DNA of 64,000 nucleotides from Ruegeria sp. SCSIO 43209 (lineage in GTDB: Bacteria; Pseudomonadota; Alphaproteobacteria; Rhodobacterales; Rhodobacteraceae), in NCBI RefSeq assembly GCF_019904295.1, contig NZ_CP065359.1:2567001-2631000 (forward strand), written 5' to 3'. The position numbers were made by a program, and so were the translations under genes. The notes under the pieces are model-generated. The model did no database searches, was not told the origin of the DNA, and saw only the letters and a program-made list of their open reading frames with translations. Positions 25,775 to 34,128 of the stretch are shown piece by piece (within the stretch, counting starts at the first letter, position 1; every line of letters begins with the position of its first letter).

Positions 25775-26760
25775 ACTTCTTCTTCAGCTTGATGTTTGCT
25801 CTGCTGTTCGCGTGGCCCACGGGGTACGCCAACGCGCATGCGCTTGATCCGGGATACTTGGAAATTCGACAAATCACTACGGACACTTGGAGTGTTCATT
25901 GGCGAAAACCAGATGTGTATGGTCAACCAATGGCGATTGATGCGGTGTTACCGGATGGCTGTACACCCACACACGGCCCTGACCCAATCTCCGATGGGCG
26001 AGCGTGGGTTTCTTCCTGGGTTGTCGAATGCCGTGCTGAGATCGCGGGCCAATCCATCGAGATCGACGGACTGGCGGCACAAAAGAACGACGTTTTGGTC
26101 CGTGTGCATCCTCTGCACGCCGAGCCTGCCACGCTTCGTTTCACCCCGGATGCTGCCATCCAAAATATACCTTTTGAACAGACAACATGGTCTGTTTTCA
26201 TAGCCTATTTTCAGTTGGGTTATGAACACATACTAGAAGGCTGGGATCATCTGCTCTTCGTCTTCGCCCTATTTATATTGGTCCCTAATCCGTGGAGACT
26301 GGCGGGAGCAATCACGGCATTCACCTTGGCACATTCAATAACACTGGCACTGGCAACGCTAGGATTTCTGAATGTCCCCGGCCCGCCGGTCGAGGCCGTC
26401 ATTGCGCTTTCTATCGTTTTTTTGGCAATGGAAATTGTTAAGGGCGGTGACGGGCGTTTTCGACTTTCAAAACAAAAGCCCTGGATCGTTTGTTTCGGAT
26501 TTGGGCTTTTGCACGGCCTTGGTTTTGCAGGCGCTTTGGCCGAGATAGGACTTCCCTCCAACGATATTCCTGCAGCCTTGTTTGCCTTCAACCTAGGCGT
26601 CGAAGCTGGTCAGTTGAGCTTTGTCGGAGCTTTGGCACTTCTTGTCGCGATCTGGCGATTGATGGCACGTCCAGTTAGCCAAAGGGCGACTGTGATTGCC
26701 GCTTATGGCATCGGGTCAGTATCGATGTACTGGCTCATAGAACGCATAAGTGGGTTCTAA
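25771..26760 (+). CDS. HupE/UreJ family membrane protein
   Basis: 329 residues. A signal peptide ends near NAHA, followed by a ~150-residue periplasmic beta-rich domain. The HupE_UreJ_2 membrane region runs from about residue 145: GYEHILEGWDHLLFVFALFILVP, AFTLAHSITLALATLG, LSIVFLAMEIVKG and LLHGLGFAGALAEIGLP. The conserved His and Asp residues in these helices are thought to bind nickel or another divalent metal in HupE/UreJ permeases. It is coupled to the PpiC gene by overlap. The window's urease cluster is ~12 kb away, so it need not serve urease. Confidence 0.88.
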   Translation: MNFFFSLMFALLFAWPTGYANAHALDPGYLEIRQITTDTWSVHWRKPDVYGQPMAIDAVLPDGCTPTHGPDPISDGRAWVSSWVVECRAEIAGQSIEIDGLAAQKNDVLVRVHPLHAEPATLRFTPDAAIQNIPFEQTTWSVFIAYFQLGYEHILEGWDHLLFVFALFILVPNPWRLAGAITAFTLAHSITLALATLGFLNVPGPPVEAVIALSIVFLAMEIVKGGDGRFRLSKQKPWIVCFGFGLLHGLGFAGALAEIGLPSNDIPAALFAFNLGVEAGQLSFVGALALLVAIWRLMARPVSQRATVIAAYGIGSVSMYWLIERISGF

Positions 26761-26974
26761 AGCGCTAAACCTCGATGTCGTTGAGGTGGTAGATCGGCTC
26801 AAGGCACTAGTCGATTGCGAAGCGCGCAAATTGACCGGATGCAGGTGCAACCGCGCAGAATAGGCTGCGAACAAAAGCCCACTTCATCGCATGCCCAACG
26901 TTTGTTTACCTAAGCGGCCATAGTTGCTCCCTGTACAAACTGCGGATCGGGTACGCATACTTCAGCCAGCACCT

Positions 26975-27190
26975 TCAAACCCGCTCGCCATAAATGGGAT
27001 AAAACAAACGACAAGCGATGTTTAACGGGTTTAATATGAAGCGATCTTTGGTTGAGTGGTCAGTTCCCCTGCGGACCAAGCAAACCACTACTTCAATCGC
27101 CGGATAGCGGTCGATGCCTACCAGGATCACGATTGGGCGAATGACCTCGGGAATGCTTTTGAAGTACTTGACGGAGTTTGGTCTGGTCAT
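26975..27190 (-). pseudogene. Degraded IS6-like transposase N-terminal fragment
   Basis: The minus-strand reading MTRPNSVKYFKSIPEVIRP resembles the start of IS6/IS26-family transposases (YFK-x-x-PE-[VI]-IR), followed by RYP and a weaker RRGTD...T..RF stretch like the family's RYPLSLRxVExLLxERGID segment. The frame then stops, and the DDE catalytic part is missing. The likeness is short and remembered, not aligned, so confidence is limited. No terminal inverted repeats are visible. Confidence 0.4.
27041..27061 (+). repeat. Dispersed repeat B, copy 1
   Basis: GCGATCTTTGGTTGAGTG followed by GTC. Near-identical copies occur at 54837 and 62079, all on the plus strand in non-coding DNA. This copy lies within the degraded transposase-like frame. 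Confidence 0.55.
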
Positions 27191-27243
27191 TCCCAAACGC
27201 CATCCCGTGCCACGGTGAAGCCTAGTTAATCTGACATAACCTT

Positions 27244-28638
27244 TCACTTGTGTTCTGCTAAGAAAGCCAATGCGTCTCTCTCGAAACGCGGCCACTCTGG
27301 GTCGTTGTCCGGCATGGCATGGTTAGAGCTTTCGTAGGCGATGAACTTCGCGTTGGGTAATCCCTTAGCGAACAGTCGCCCCTGATCGACCGGTTGCATC
27401 CTGTCTCCCGTCGCATGACAAACCAGGCACGGCACCTCAACCTTTGACAATGTTTGCCGGATATCAATTTGGTCGATCACATCGCGATACCGTCCCATGT
27501 TTTCGGGCGAGATCATTTGGCTCATGTCTTTTGCATATTGCCGCCGGGCTTCTTGGCTCGCGCCTGGCACAATGATCTGCGCCATCAAATCGCGTAGAGA
27601 CGGATACTCGTCGTCCCACCCTGCAGTCATCATGTGTTTCATAGCCAGAGCCCGCGCCACATCCTTCGGAGACTTACGTTTTGCTCGTCCTACTGGGAAA
27701 CCACCGATCATAACAATTGCCGAGACCCGGTCTGGTCGACGGGCTGCAAAGGCGGCGGCTACAGCAGACCCCTGTGAAATCGCAAGGATTGGCGCGCGCT
27801 TTAAACCAGCCGTGTCGTAAACGGTTTCCAAGTCATCGACGAACCTATCGAACGTGCAAGTTTCTGCATCCCAGTCAGAAAGACCGTTGAGCCGTGCATC
27901 AAATCGAATTAGTCGGTGATGTTGCGCAACCGAAGTGCAAATTGGAGCCACCGCAGGATTGCGCCAGTCCAGTTCTAGATGTCCAATCCAACTTGGTGCT
28001 TTAACAACCGGGGATCCGTCACCCACTACGCTCCAAGCCAGACTAATGCCGTCATCAGTTTGACAGTAGCGGATTTCTTGTGTTTTGGCGAAATCAACTC
28101 GTGACTTTGATACACCTTCATCAGTGAAATTAATCGACAATACCTCAATCGGCTGTGCAATACCTTTGAGTGTCCGCAGTCCCTCTCTGTGCAATCGGTT
28201 GGCATAATCCGACCCGGCAAGATCGCAGAGTACTTTTGAGACCAGAATGCCACCGGGTTCAGCTGCCGCTTGGAGACGTGCCGCAATGTTTACGCCGTCT
28301 CCGAAGATATCTTCACCGTCCACAGTGACATCGCCTACATGCAAGCCTGCTCTAAGCTGAATGCGTTCTGGAACCAAATATGGATGGTCTGGCTCTCTAA
28401 GGTGGGATTGAATCGCGATTGCCCCTTCGAGTGCGTGACTCGCTGACGGAAATTCTATTAGTGCCCCATCGCCAAGAAGTTTGACCACCCGGCCATGGTG
28501 CTGTCCGACGATTGGTGTCACCAAATCGCGGTACAGCGTGTTCAGTGTTTTGAGCAGTGCCTTTGAGCCACCCTGCATCATCCGACTGAAGCCGACGACG
28601 TCGAGAGACAGGATTGCAGCAAGGCGACGTTGGCTCAT
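27244..28638 (-). CDS. Class III nucleotide cyclase fused to an alpha/beta hydrolase
   Basis: 464 residues from the ATG at 28638 (a longer frame needs TTG). Residues 5-165 are a class III adenylate/guanylate cyclase domain. Both metal aspartates (D13 in SLDVVGFS, D57 in LLGDGALIEF), a candidate base-specifying Lys53 and the transition-state pair N117/R121 in GDGVNIAARLQ are present, so it looks active. Residues ~190-464 are an alpha/beta hydrolase with nucleophile elbow ISQGS (S288), acid D412 in ATGDRMQP and H440 in SSNHAMP. Cytoplasmic, no TM. It diverges from a TPR-repeat gene. The fusion suggests that ligand binding or hydrolysis in the second domain controls cyclic nucleotide synthesis; this is inference. 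The related alpha/beta-hydrolase-cyclase architecture is known in proteobacteria. Confidence 0.9.
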   Translation of the reverse strand: MSQRRLAAILSLDVVGFSRMMQGGSKALLKTLNTLYRDLVTPIVGQHHGRVVKLLGDGALIEFPSASHALEGAIAIQSHLREPDHPYLVPERIQLRAGLHVGDVTVDGEDIFGDGVNIAARLQAAAEPGGILVSKVLCDLAGSDYANRLHREGLRTLKGIAQPIEVLSINFTDEGVSKSRVDFAKTQEIRYCQTDDGISLAWSVVGDGSPVVKAPSWIGHLELDWRNPAVAPICTSVAQHHRLIRFDARLNGLSDWDAETCTFDRFVDDLETVYDTAGLKRAPILAISQGSAVAAAFAARRPDRVSAIVMIGGFPVGRAKRKSPKDVARALAMKHMMTAGWDDEYPSLRDLMAQIIVPGASQEARRQYAKDMSQMISPENMGRYRDVIDQIDIRQTLSKVEVPCLVCHATGDRMQPVDQGRLFAKGLPNAKFIAYESSNHAMPDNDPEWPRFERDALAFLAEHK

Positions 28639-29088
28639 GGTTATTTCCCGCAAGATTGCTCGAAAACTCTACCACGCCCATAAGATGTTAGAATCGATAA
28701 CTTGTCAGAAGGCGTGTTTTTTGCTTCGAGATTACCGTTCGCAAGGTCTCTAAAAGTCGGAAAATCGGAGATACAGTCACGTAAAGTGCCTGCAGATACG
28801 TCTTTTTGCGAAAGGCCGTTTTGTCCGAGTCTCTGTCCTTGCCTCGATCTTGATGAGCTTACGCAGACGGAAGAACCGGACCTGAAAGACTGAAACCTCG
28901 AACCGGAGACAGCCAAGAACCGCATAGCGAAGACAGGCGTCATCAGACAGAAGCGCCCACATGACAACAGTGAGCGCAAATCAGCTAAAAGAATGAGCAG
29001 GTACTCCATTTCTCGCCAAATTGCGGCGTCGCTATCGACTCAAGGCGTTCCATGATAAACTTAGCGAATTTAGTGGGGGAAAATCCCG
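28639..29088. other. Divergent intergenic region, cyclase / TPR genes
   Basis: About 450 bp. Open frames here (for example 28641-29009 minus) are Ser/Arg-rich and lack domains, so I regard them as chance. It should contain promoters for both flanking genes; no clear box or palindrome was picked out. Confidence 0.4.
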
Positions 29089-30735
29089 ATGGAGTACTAC
29101 GACCTCGGCGACTACACTCGTAAGATTTCAACGTCGTCAGATAACGCTCAGAGATGGTTTGATCGGGGCTTGGCGTGGACATATGCCTATAATCACGAAG
29201 AGGCGATAGTTTGCTTTCAAAAGGCTCTTGCCGCCGACCCCGATTGTGCGATGGCGCATTGGGGCATCGCGTATTGCATCGGACCTAACTACAACAAGCC
29301 TTGGGAAACTTTTGAGGACGACGAGAAGCCCGACTGCATCGCATTGGCAAGTGCATCAATCGAAGCCGCTACCGCGCTTTTAGATCGATTGACACCAATT
29401 GAACGTGCCTTGATCGAGGCGATCCCATCCCGCTATCCGAGTTCGCCAGACGTAGAGGATTTCAGACCCTGGAATGATGCCTTTGCTACCGCAATGCGCA
29501 AAGTCCATGCCGAATTCAGCAATGATCTGGACGTGTGCGCCGTCCTTGCCGAGGCTATCATGAACCGGACGCCTTGGCAGCTTTGGGATTTACGGACCGG
29601 GAAGCCAGCCGAAGGCGCAGACACGCTTGAGGCAATTGGCGTGCTCGACACAGCGTTCTCCTCTCTTCCTGGCGCATGGGAACATGCTGGGCTTCTACAC
29701 ATGTATATCCATCTGATGGAAATGTCCCCACACCCCGAAAGGGCGCTGCGCCATGGCGATGCGCTCAGCACACTGATTCCGGACGCCGGGCACCTACTGC
29801 ATATGCCTACTCATGTCGACGTTTTGTGCGGTGACTACATGAACGTGGTGCTTCGCAATCAAGCGGCCATCGTTGCCGACAGGAAGTTTCTGAAGCACGA
29901 AGGCCCCGACAACTTCTACTCCGTTTATCGCTGCCACAATTACCACTTCAAGATCTACGGGGCGATGTTCCTCGGACAACCGAGTGCAGCGATAGAAGCG
30001 GCGGAAGAATTGATTGCGACATTACCTGCGGAGACCCTTCGCCCCATGGCCGACTGGTTCGAAGGTTTCATCCCTATGAAGCAACATGTTCTGATCCGGT
30101 TCGGACGCTGGCAAGAGATACTCGATCAGGACCTGCCAGTGGATGAAGAGCTTTTCTGCGTCACTACCGCCATGATGCGGTACGCGCGAACCGTTGCCTT
30201 GGCGAACCAGCACAAGATCACTGAAGCCGATGGTGAAAAGGTAAAGTATTATGAAGCTTTGGATCAGGTGCCTGAAACCAGAATGCTGTTCAACAACACG
30301 TGCCTCGACATCTTGAAGGTTGCTGAGCAAATGATGCTAGGTGAGCTAGCCTATCACAAGGGAGAGCACGAGAGCGCTTTCGAGCATCTGCGCAGATCGG
30401 TCGAGATTGATGATGCGCTGCCCTATGACGAACCCTGGGGTTGGATGCAGCCCACTCGGCATGCGCTCGGCGCTTTATTATTGGAGCAAGGCCATATGGT
30501 GGAAGCGGAAAGCGTCTATCGCGCCGACCTTGGTCTGGATGCAACGCTTAGCCGGGCCTGCCAGCACCCAGGCAATGTCTGGAGCTTGCACGGCTTGTAC
30601 GAATGCCTAACTCGGCGCGGTGAAACGGTTGAAGCGCCCCAAATAAAACTACAACTGGACAAGGCCGCTGCCCGCGCCGAAGTGCCAATCAAAGCATCAT
30701 GTTATTGCCGGCACAAGGCTTTGGCAGCCGAGTAA
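29089..30735 (+). CDS. Large tetratricopeptide-repeat protein
   Basis: 548 residues, soluble, without signal peptide. An early TPR pair is clear (AQRWFDRGLAWTYAYNHEEAIVCFQKALAADPDCAMAHW), and TPR-like helices recur at about 250-300, 370-420 and 430-520 (GELAYHKGEHESAFEHLRRSVEID). Conserved His-rich pieces such as AGLLHMYIHLMEMSPHPERAL and AGHLLHMPTHVDV lie mid-protein and are typical of a family of ~550-residue bacterial TPR proteins of unknown role. GGGGGAAAA precedes the ATG. It diverges from the cyclase-hydrolase gene, which suggests, but does not show, a shared pathway. Confidence 0.85.
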   Translation: MEYYDLGDYTRKISTSSDNAQRWFDRGLAWTYAYNHEEAIVCFQKALAADPDCAMAHWGIAYCIGPNYNKPWETFEDDEKPDCIALASASIEAATALLDRLTPIERALIEAIPSRYPSSPDVEDFRPWNDAFATAMRKVHAEFSNDLDVCAVLAEAIMNRTPWQLWDLRTGKPAEGADTLEAIGVLDTAFSSLPGAWEHAGLLHMYIHLMEMSPHPERALRHGDALSTLIPDAGHLLHMPTHVDVLCGDYMNVVLRNQAAIVADRKFLKHEGPDNFYSVYRCHNYHFKIYGAMFLGQPSAAIEAAEELIATLPAETLRPMADWFEGFIPMKQHVLIRFGRWQEILDQDLPVDEELFCVTTAMMRYARTVALANQHKITEADGEKVKYYEALDQVPETRMLFNNTCLDILKVAEQMMLGELAYHKGEHESAFEHLRRSVEIDDALPYDEPWGWMQPTRHALGALLLEQGHMVEAESVYRADLGLDATLSRACQHPGNVWSLHGLYECLTRRGETVEAPQIKLQLDKAAARAEVPIKASCYCRHKALAAE

Positions 30736-31062
30736 TCGGCTGCCAGAAGGACAGTCTGAGTCAAAAGCAACATCTACTTTACCCGCAATGCGGGCTTCAA
30801 ATCGAGTTGGTCGAACGGCCGCATAGAATCCAAAACTCTAAAACGCAGCGCCCTAGCCGATTGCCGCTATGCAGCAATATCGTTGACTCTGCTCTCTCGG
30901 GTGTCTTATCGCTGTTGTCATGATGAAATCGTTCTTTGCACTCCAGGACTATTATCCTCAGCTTCGATAGCTGCGGGTGCTTCATCATTAGTTTCCGCTG
31001 CCCCTGACAGCGGTCAACAAACAATCGACCTTGTGCCGGGCGGCAAATTTAAAGGTCGAAAA
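30736..31062. other. Intergenic region upstream of the TyrA-like gene
   Basis: About 327 bp. The open frame of the downstream gene extends back to 30883 without an early ribosome site; the better start is 31063. No repeat or palindrome is evident. Confidence 0.4.
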
Positions 31063-31854
31063 ATGAACAACAACAGAAGAAATCAAAACACTTCACTAGG
31101 TATCGTGGGGTTTGGTGCGTTCGGACAGCTTGCAGCCCTTCATCTTAGCCAGCACTTCGAAATATCTGCTTACGATCCGTCCCCAGACGTTGCCAAGGCC
31201 GCAAAGCAACTCGGAGTACGTCCGTCATCATTATACTCAGTATCGCAGGCTGACGTGGTCCTCATTGCTGCACCAGTGTCCTCATTTGAGCAAGTTGTCA
31301 GCGAGATCGCGGCTGCTTGTAAGCCCAGCGCGCTGATTGTTGATGTAGGCTCAGTAAAGGTAGTTCCCTCGGAAATCATGCGGCGGCGGCTACCGAACGA
31401 TGTAGACATAATCGCGACCCACCCCTTGTTTGGTCCTCAGAGTGCTGCGACAGGTATTAAGGGTTTGAAAATTGCCGTCTGCCCCATTCAGGGAAGGCAA
31501 CATGCCAGACTTGCTGCGTTTTTGCGCAAGACACTGGGTCTGACTGTCATCATGACAACACCAGAAGATCACGACCAAGAAGCGGCAGTAGTTCAAGGGC
31601 TCACGCACCTCATCGCCAAAGTGCTTCTGCGAATGGGACCGCTGCCAACGCGCATGACCACGAAGAGTTTTGACTTGCTGTCTGAGGCGATTTCCATGGT
31701 TCAGCACGATGCGCCAGAAGTATTCGAAGCGATTGAGAAGGCCAATCCCTACGCCGAGACCGTGCGACGACGGTTTTTTGATATGGCCGCAAGTCTGAGT
31801 GTAGAGCTGGAGGCAGCATTTGATTACACCGCCAACAACAAAAACGGACATTGA
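31063..31854 (+). CDS. Prephenate/arogenate dehydrogenase-like protein (TyrA family)
   Basis: 263 residues from the ATG at 31063, which has AAAGGTCG upstream; the frame extends 180 bp further but that part has no family likeness. The NAD(P)-binding Rossmann motif is LGIVGFGAFGQLAA, followed by VVLIAAPVSSFEQVV. The catalytic segment IATHPLFGPQSA matches the HPxxGPxS motif of prephenate and arogenate dehydrogenases, and TTPEDHDQEAAVVQGLTHLIAK matches their helical dimer domain. Such enzymes make the tyrosine precursor by oxidative decarboxylation. It is not with other aromatic amino-acid genes, so it may be a second copy or serve a secondary pathway. Confidence 0.85.
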   Translation: MNNNRRNQNTSLGIVGFGAFGQLAALHLSQHFEISAYDPSPDVAKAAKQLGVRPSSLYSVSQADVVLIAAPVSSFEQVVSEIAAACKPSALIVDVGSVKVVPSEIMRRRLPNDVDIIATHPLFGPQSAATGIKGLKIAVCPIQGRQHARLAAFLRKTLGLTVIMTTPEDHDQEAAVVQGLTHLIAKVLLRMGPLPTRMTTKSFDLLSEAISMVQHDAPEVFEAIEKANPYAETVRRRFFDMAASLSVELEAAFDYTANNKNGH

Positions 31855-32688
31855 ATACTTATCGGATCTCGAACAACGCATAGTGAAAGCGTCGGGCGAA
31901 CAGGCCTTTTTCATTAAGGCCTTTCCAAAAACATCCCGAAGGGTGACGGGTCCGCAATACAAACCGGTTTTTTCCACCACGTCTCTCGCGAAACCGAAAA
32001 AGGCTGATGCGTCGAGGCGGTCCTCTTTGGATGTTTCGCGCAGAACAAGGGTTAGATCGATGTAACGCGATGCGGCTTCTTACAGTTCATCAAGATGCAC
32101 TGCTTTGCTCCTGCCTCGGACGGAGTAGATTCGCGTAACCGGGCCGCCCTCCGGCTGCAGCGCCCCCGTTATTGCGGAAAGCTTAGGACGCAAAGGTCAA
32201 ATTCAACTGATGCCCAACGTTGGCAGCGCCTTCCGATGTCGAAAGTACCCTGCTTTTCTGGTCTGACTATGACGGTTGGATCAGGTTTGTGTGACATTCA
32301 ACAGGAAAGTTGTGCGATACATAGTTTTACCCTCCAATGACACTTAAGTCATTGACTATTAGTCAATCGGTAATTCTTCGGCGTACAGGTTTTGCCGTTT
32401 GCTGCTCAAAAGCCTTCCACAACAAAGGTGCGTCTAGAAAGCCGTCACTACGTTAATTGCGGTGCAAGTTCGAGGAGCGTCCACGTCGAGCCATAGGACG
32501 AAATGAAGCCCGTCATCTGATCAAAAAATATTTGCTCTTCAAGCCGGAAGACATCGCACGATCGGGTTTCAGAAGAAAATACAGTTTCAATTGAACCTGT
32601 TCAGATGATCAAACCATGTCCCGAGCTTAGATTGTGCCAAATTTTGGATTTCATCCTTCAATTCCGAAACCAATTTCAAGTATCAGCA
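31855..32688. other. Long gene-poor stretch with dispersed repeat A
   Basis: About 830 bp. It contains repeat A copy 2 (32196-32329). An 81-codon plus-strand frame (31820-32065) overlaps the previous gene's end and resembles nothing known. The rest looks like decayed sequence. Confidence 0.5.
32196..32329 (+). repeat. Dispersed intergenic repeat A, copy 2
   Basis: Aligns along ~134 bp with 11581-11717 in the same orientation, sharing GTCAAATTCAACT, CTATGACGGTT and CAACAGGAA blocks. The copies have diverged by substitutions and a few indels, so the duplication is not recent. Confidence 0.7.
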
Positions 32689-33384
32689 CTAGACTGCTAC
32701 AGCCTGCAGCAACTCATCGCGTGTCACGTCTTCCCTGGTGCCGTTGATTATGACTTCTCCTCGTCGCAACGCGATAAATCTGTCGGCAAGTTCATAGGCA
32801 AAGTCAAAGTATTGCTCCACTAGAATGATTGCCATTCCGCTCGTGGTTCTGAGGTGTCGGATGACTTCGCCTATCTGTTGGATGATGTTGGGCTGAATAC
32901 CTTCGGTCGGCTCGTCCAACAGAAGCAGGCGTGGTCGTGTTATCAATGCCCGTGCAATCGCCAGCTGTTGCTGCTGACCGCCAGAAAGGTCACCTCCGCG
33001 ACGGTTTTGCATCTGTTTGAGGACCGGGAACATATCAAATATATCACCTGGAATGAAATGTTCGCTGGCAGGCAGACAGGCATACCCCGTTTCAAGATTT
33101 TCGCGAACTGTGAGCAAAGGAAATATCTCACGACCTTGTGGGACATAGGCCACACCTTTCCACGCCATTTGATGAGCGGGCAGGACGCCCAGAATTTCCC
33201 CGTCCAGTTCCAGACTGCCGCCCGATCGCGGATGCGTACCTGATATTGCTTTCATCAGGCTGGTTTTCCCGACACCATTGGTCCCCATCACGCAAGTCAC
33301 TTCACCTTGTCTGGCTTCCATGGAAATCCCGTTGAGGATTTGCGAATGCCCATAATGCAAAGTCAGATCTGTTAGCTTCAGCAT
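32689..33384 (-). CDS. urtE: Urea ABC transporter ATP-binding protein UrtE
   Basis: 231 residues, LivF-like. Walker A is GTNGVGKTS, the signature LSGGQQQQLAIARAL, Walker B LLLLDEPTEGIQP, and the H-loop region contains VEQYFDFAYELADR. The N-terminus LTLHYGHSQILNGISMEA and the DEPTEGIQPNIIQQIG piece are characteristic of UrtE rather than branched-chain amino-acid LivF. Last gene of urtABCDE; its start is 3 bp from the urtD stop. Confidence 0.93.
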   Translation of the reverse strand: MLKLTDLTLHYGHSQILNGISMEARQGEVTCVMGTNGVGKTSLMKAISGTHPRSGGSLELDGEILGVLPAHQMAWKGVAYVPQGREIFPLLTVRENLETGYACLPASEHFIPGDIFDMFPVLKQMQNRRGGDLSGGQQQQLAIARALITRPRLLLLDEPTEGIQPNIIQQIGEVIRHLRTTSGMAIILVEQYFDFAYELADRFIALRRGEVIINGTREDVTRDELLQAVAV

Positions 33385-33387
33385 TGT

Positions 33388-34128
33388 TTAGCGCCCTAGA
33401 TATACGTCGATGACGTCCTGGTTAGATGTCACGTGATCAAGACTGCCTTCAGCCAAGGCGGACCCTTCGTGTAGAACCGTGACTTTGCAATTCAGGCGTC
33501 GGACAAATTCCATATCGTGTTCCACCACAACAACGGCACGGGTTCTGGCGGCTTGTACTAGCAAGTCGGTGGTGTGTTCGCGCTCCTGCGGTGTCATGCC
33601 AGCGGCAGGCTCGTCCACCAGCAAAAGTCGCGGCTCCTGAGCCAGCAGCATGCCAATTTCCAGCCACTGCTTTTGACCGTGGCTCAGTTCACCAGCTTTG
33701 CGGCTTAGATTCTGATACAGGCCGATTTCGACAGCCAGATCTTCAACTTTCTGCAAATCGTCAGTGGAGGTTCGATAGAAAAGCACGTGAAGCCAGCCAC
33801 GTTTGTTCTGAAGCGCCATCAGCAAGTTTTCCTGCACGGTCTGGTCTTCGAAAACCGTGGGTTTCTGAAACTTCCTTCCGATCCCAGCCTGAGCGATCTT
33901 TGCCTCGGACAGCCCCAACAAAGATACCGATTTCTCCCCCCAGATGACACGTCCTTCATCGGGCCGGGTTTTACCTGTAATGATGTCCATGAACGTGGTC
34001 TTGCCTGCCCCGTTTGGGCCGATCACGGCGCGAAGCTCGGCCTCGCCGATCTGAAACGACAAGTTGTTGATAGCACGGAAACCATCGAAAGTGACCGAAA
34101 CGCCGCTAACCTCAAGCAAAGTGCTCAT
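33388..34128 (-). CDS. urtD: Urea ABC transporter ATP-binding protein UrtD
   Basis: 246 residues, LivG-like. Walker A GPNGAGKTT, signature region ELSHGQKQWLEIGMLLA (the SHGQ variant typical of UrtD), Walker B LLLVDEPAAGMTP and H-loop VEHDMEFVR are all present. It overlaps urtC by 4 bp and is followed by urtE. Together with UrtE it powers urea import through UrtB and UrtC. Confidence 0.95.
   Translation of the reverse strand: MSTLLEVSGVSVTFDGFRAINNLSFQIGEAELRAVIGPNGAGKTTFMDIITGKTRPDEGRVIWGEKSVSLLGLSEAKIAQAGIGRKFQKPTVFEDQTVQENLLMALQNKRGWLHVLFYRTSTDDLQKVEDLAVEIGLYQNLSRKAGELSHGQKQWLEIGMLLAQEPRLLLVDEPAAGMTPQEREHTTDLLVQAARTRAVVVVEHDMEFVRRLNCKVTVLHEGSALAEGSLDHVTSNQDVIDVYLGR

Larger units (their letters stand above)
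26761..27243. other. Gene-poor stretch with transposase remnant
   Basis: Lies between the HupE-like gene and the cyclase gene. Its only recognised content is a degraded IS6-like transposase fragment (26975-27190) and one copy of dispersed repeat B (27041-27061). The remaining sequence shows nothing I can identify. Confidence 0.5.

Noticed and set aside
28641..29009. 122-codon minus-strand frame upstream of the cyclase
   Set aside because: Ser/Arg-rich low-complexity translation with no motif, in a region that should hold promoters.
31820..32065. 81-codon plus-strand frame after the TyrA-like gene
   Set aside because: Overlaps the 3' end of the previous gene in another frame and resembles nothing.
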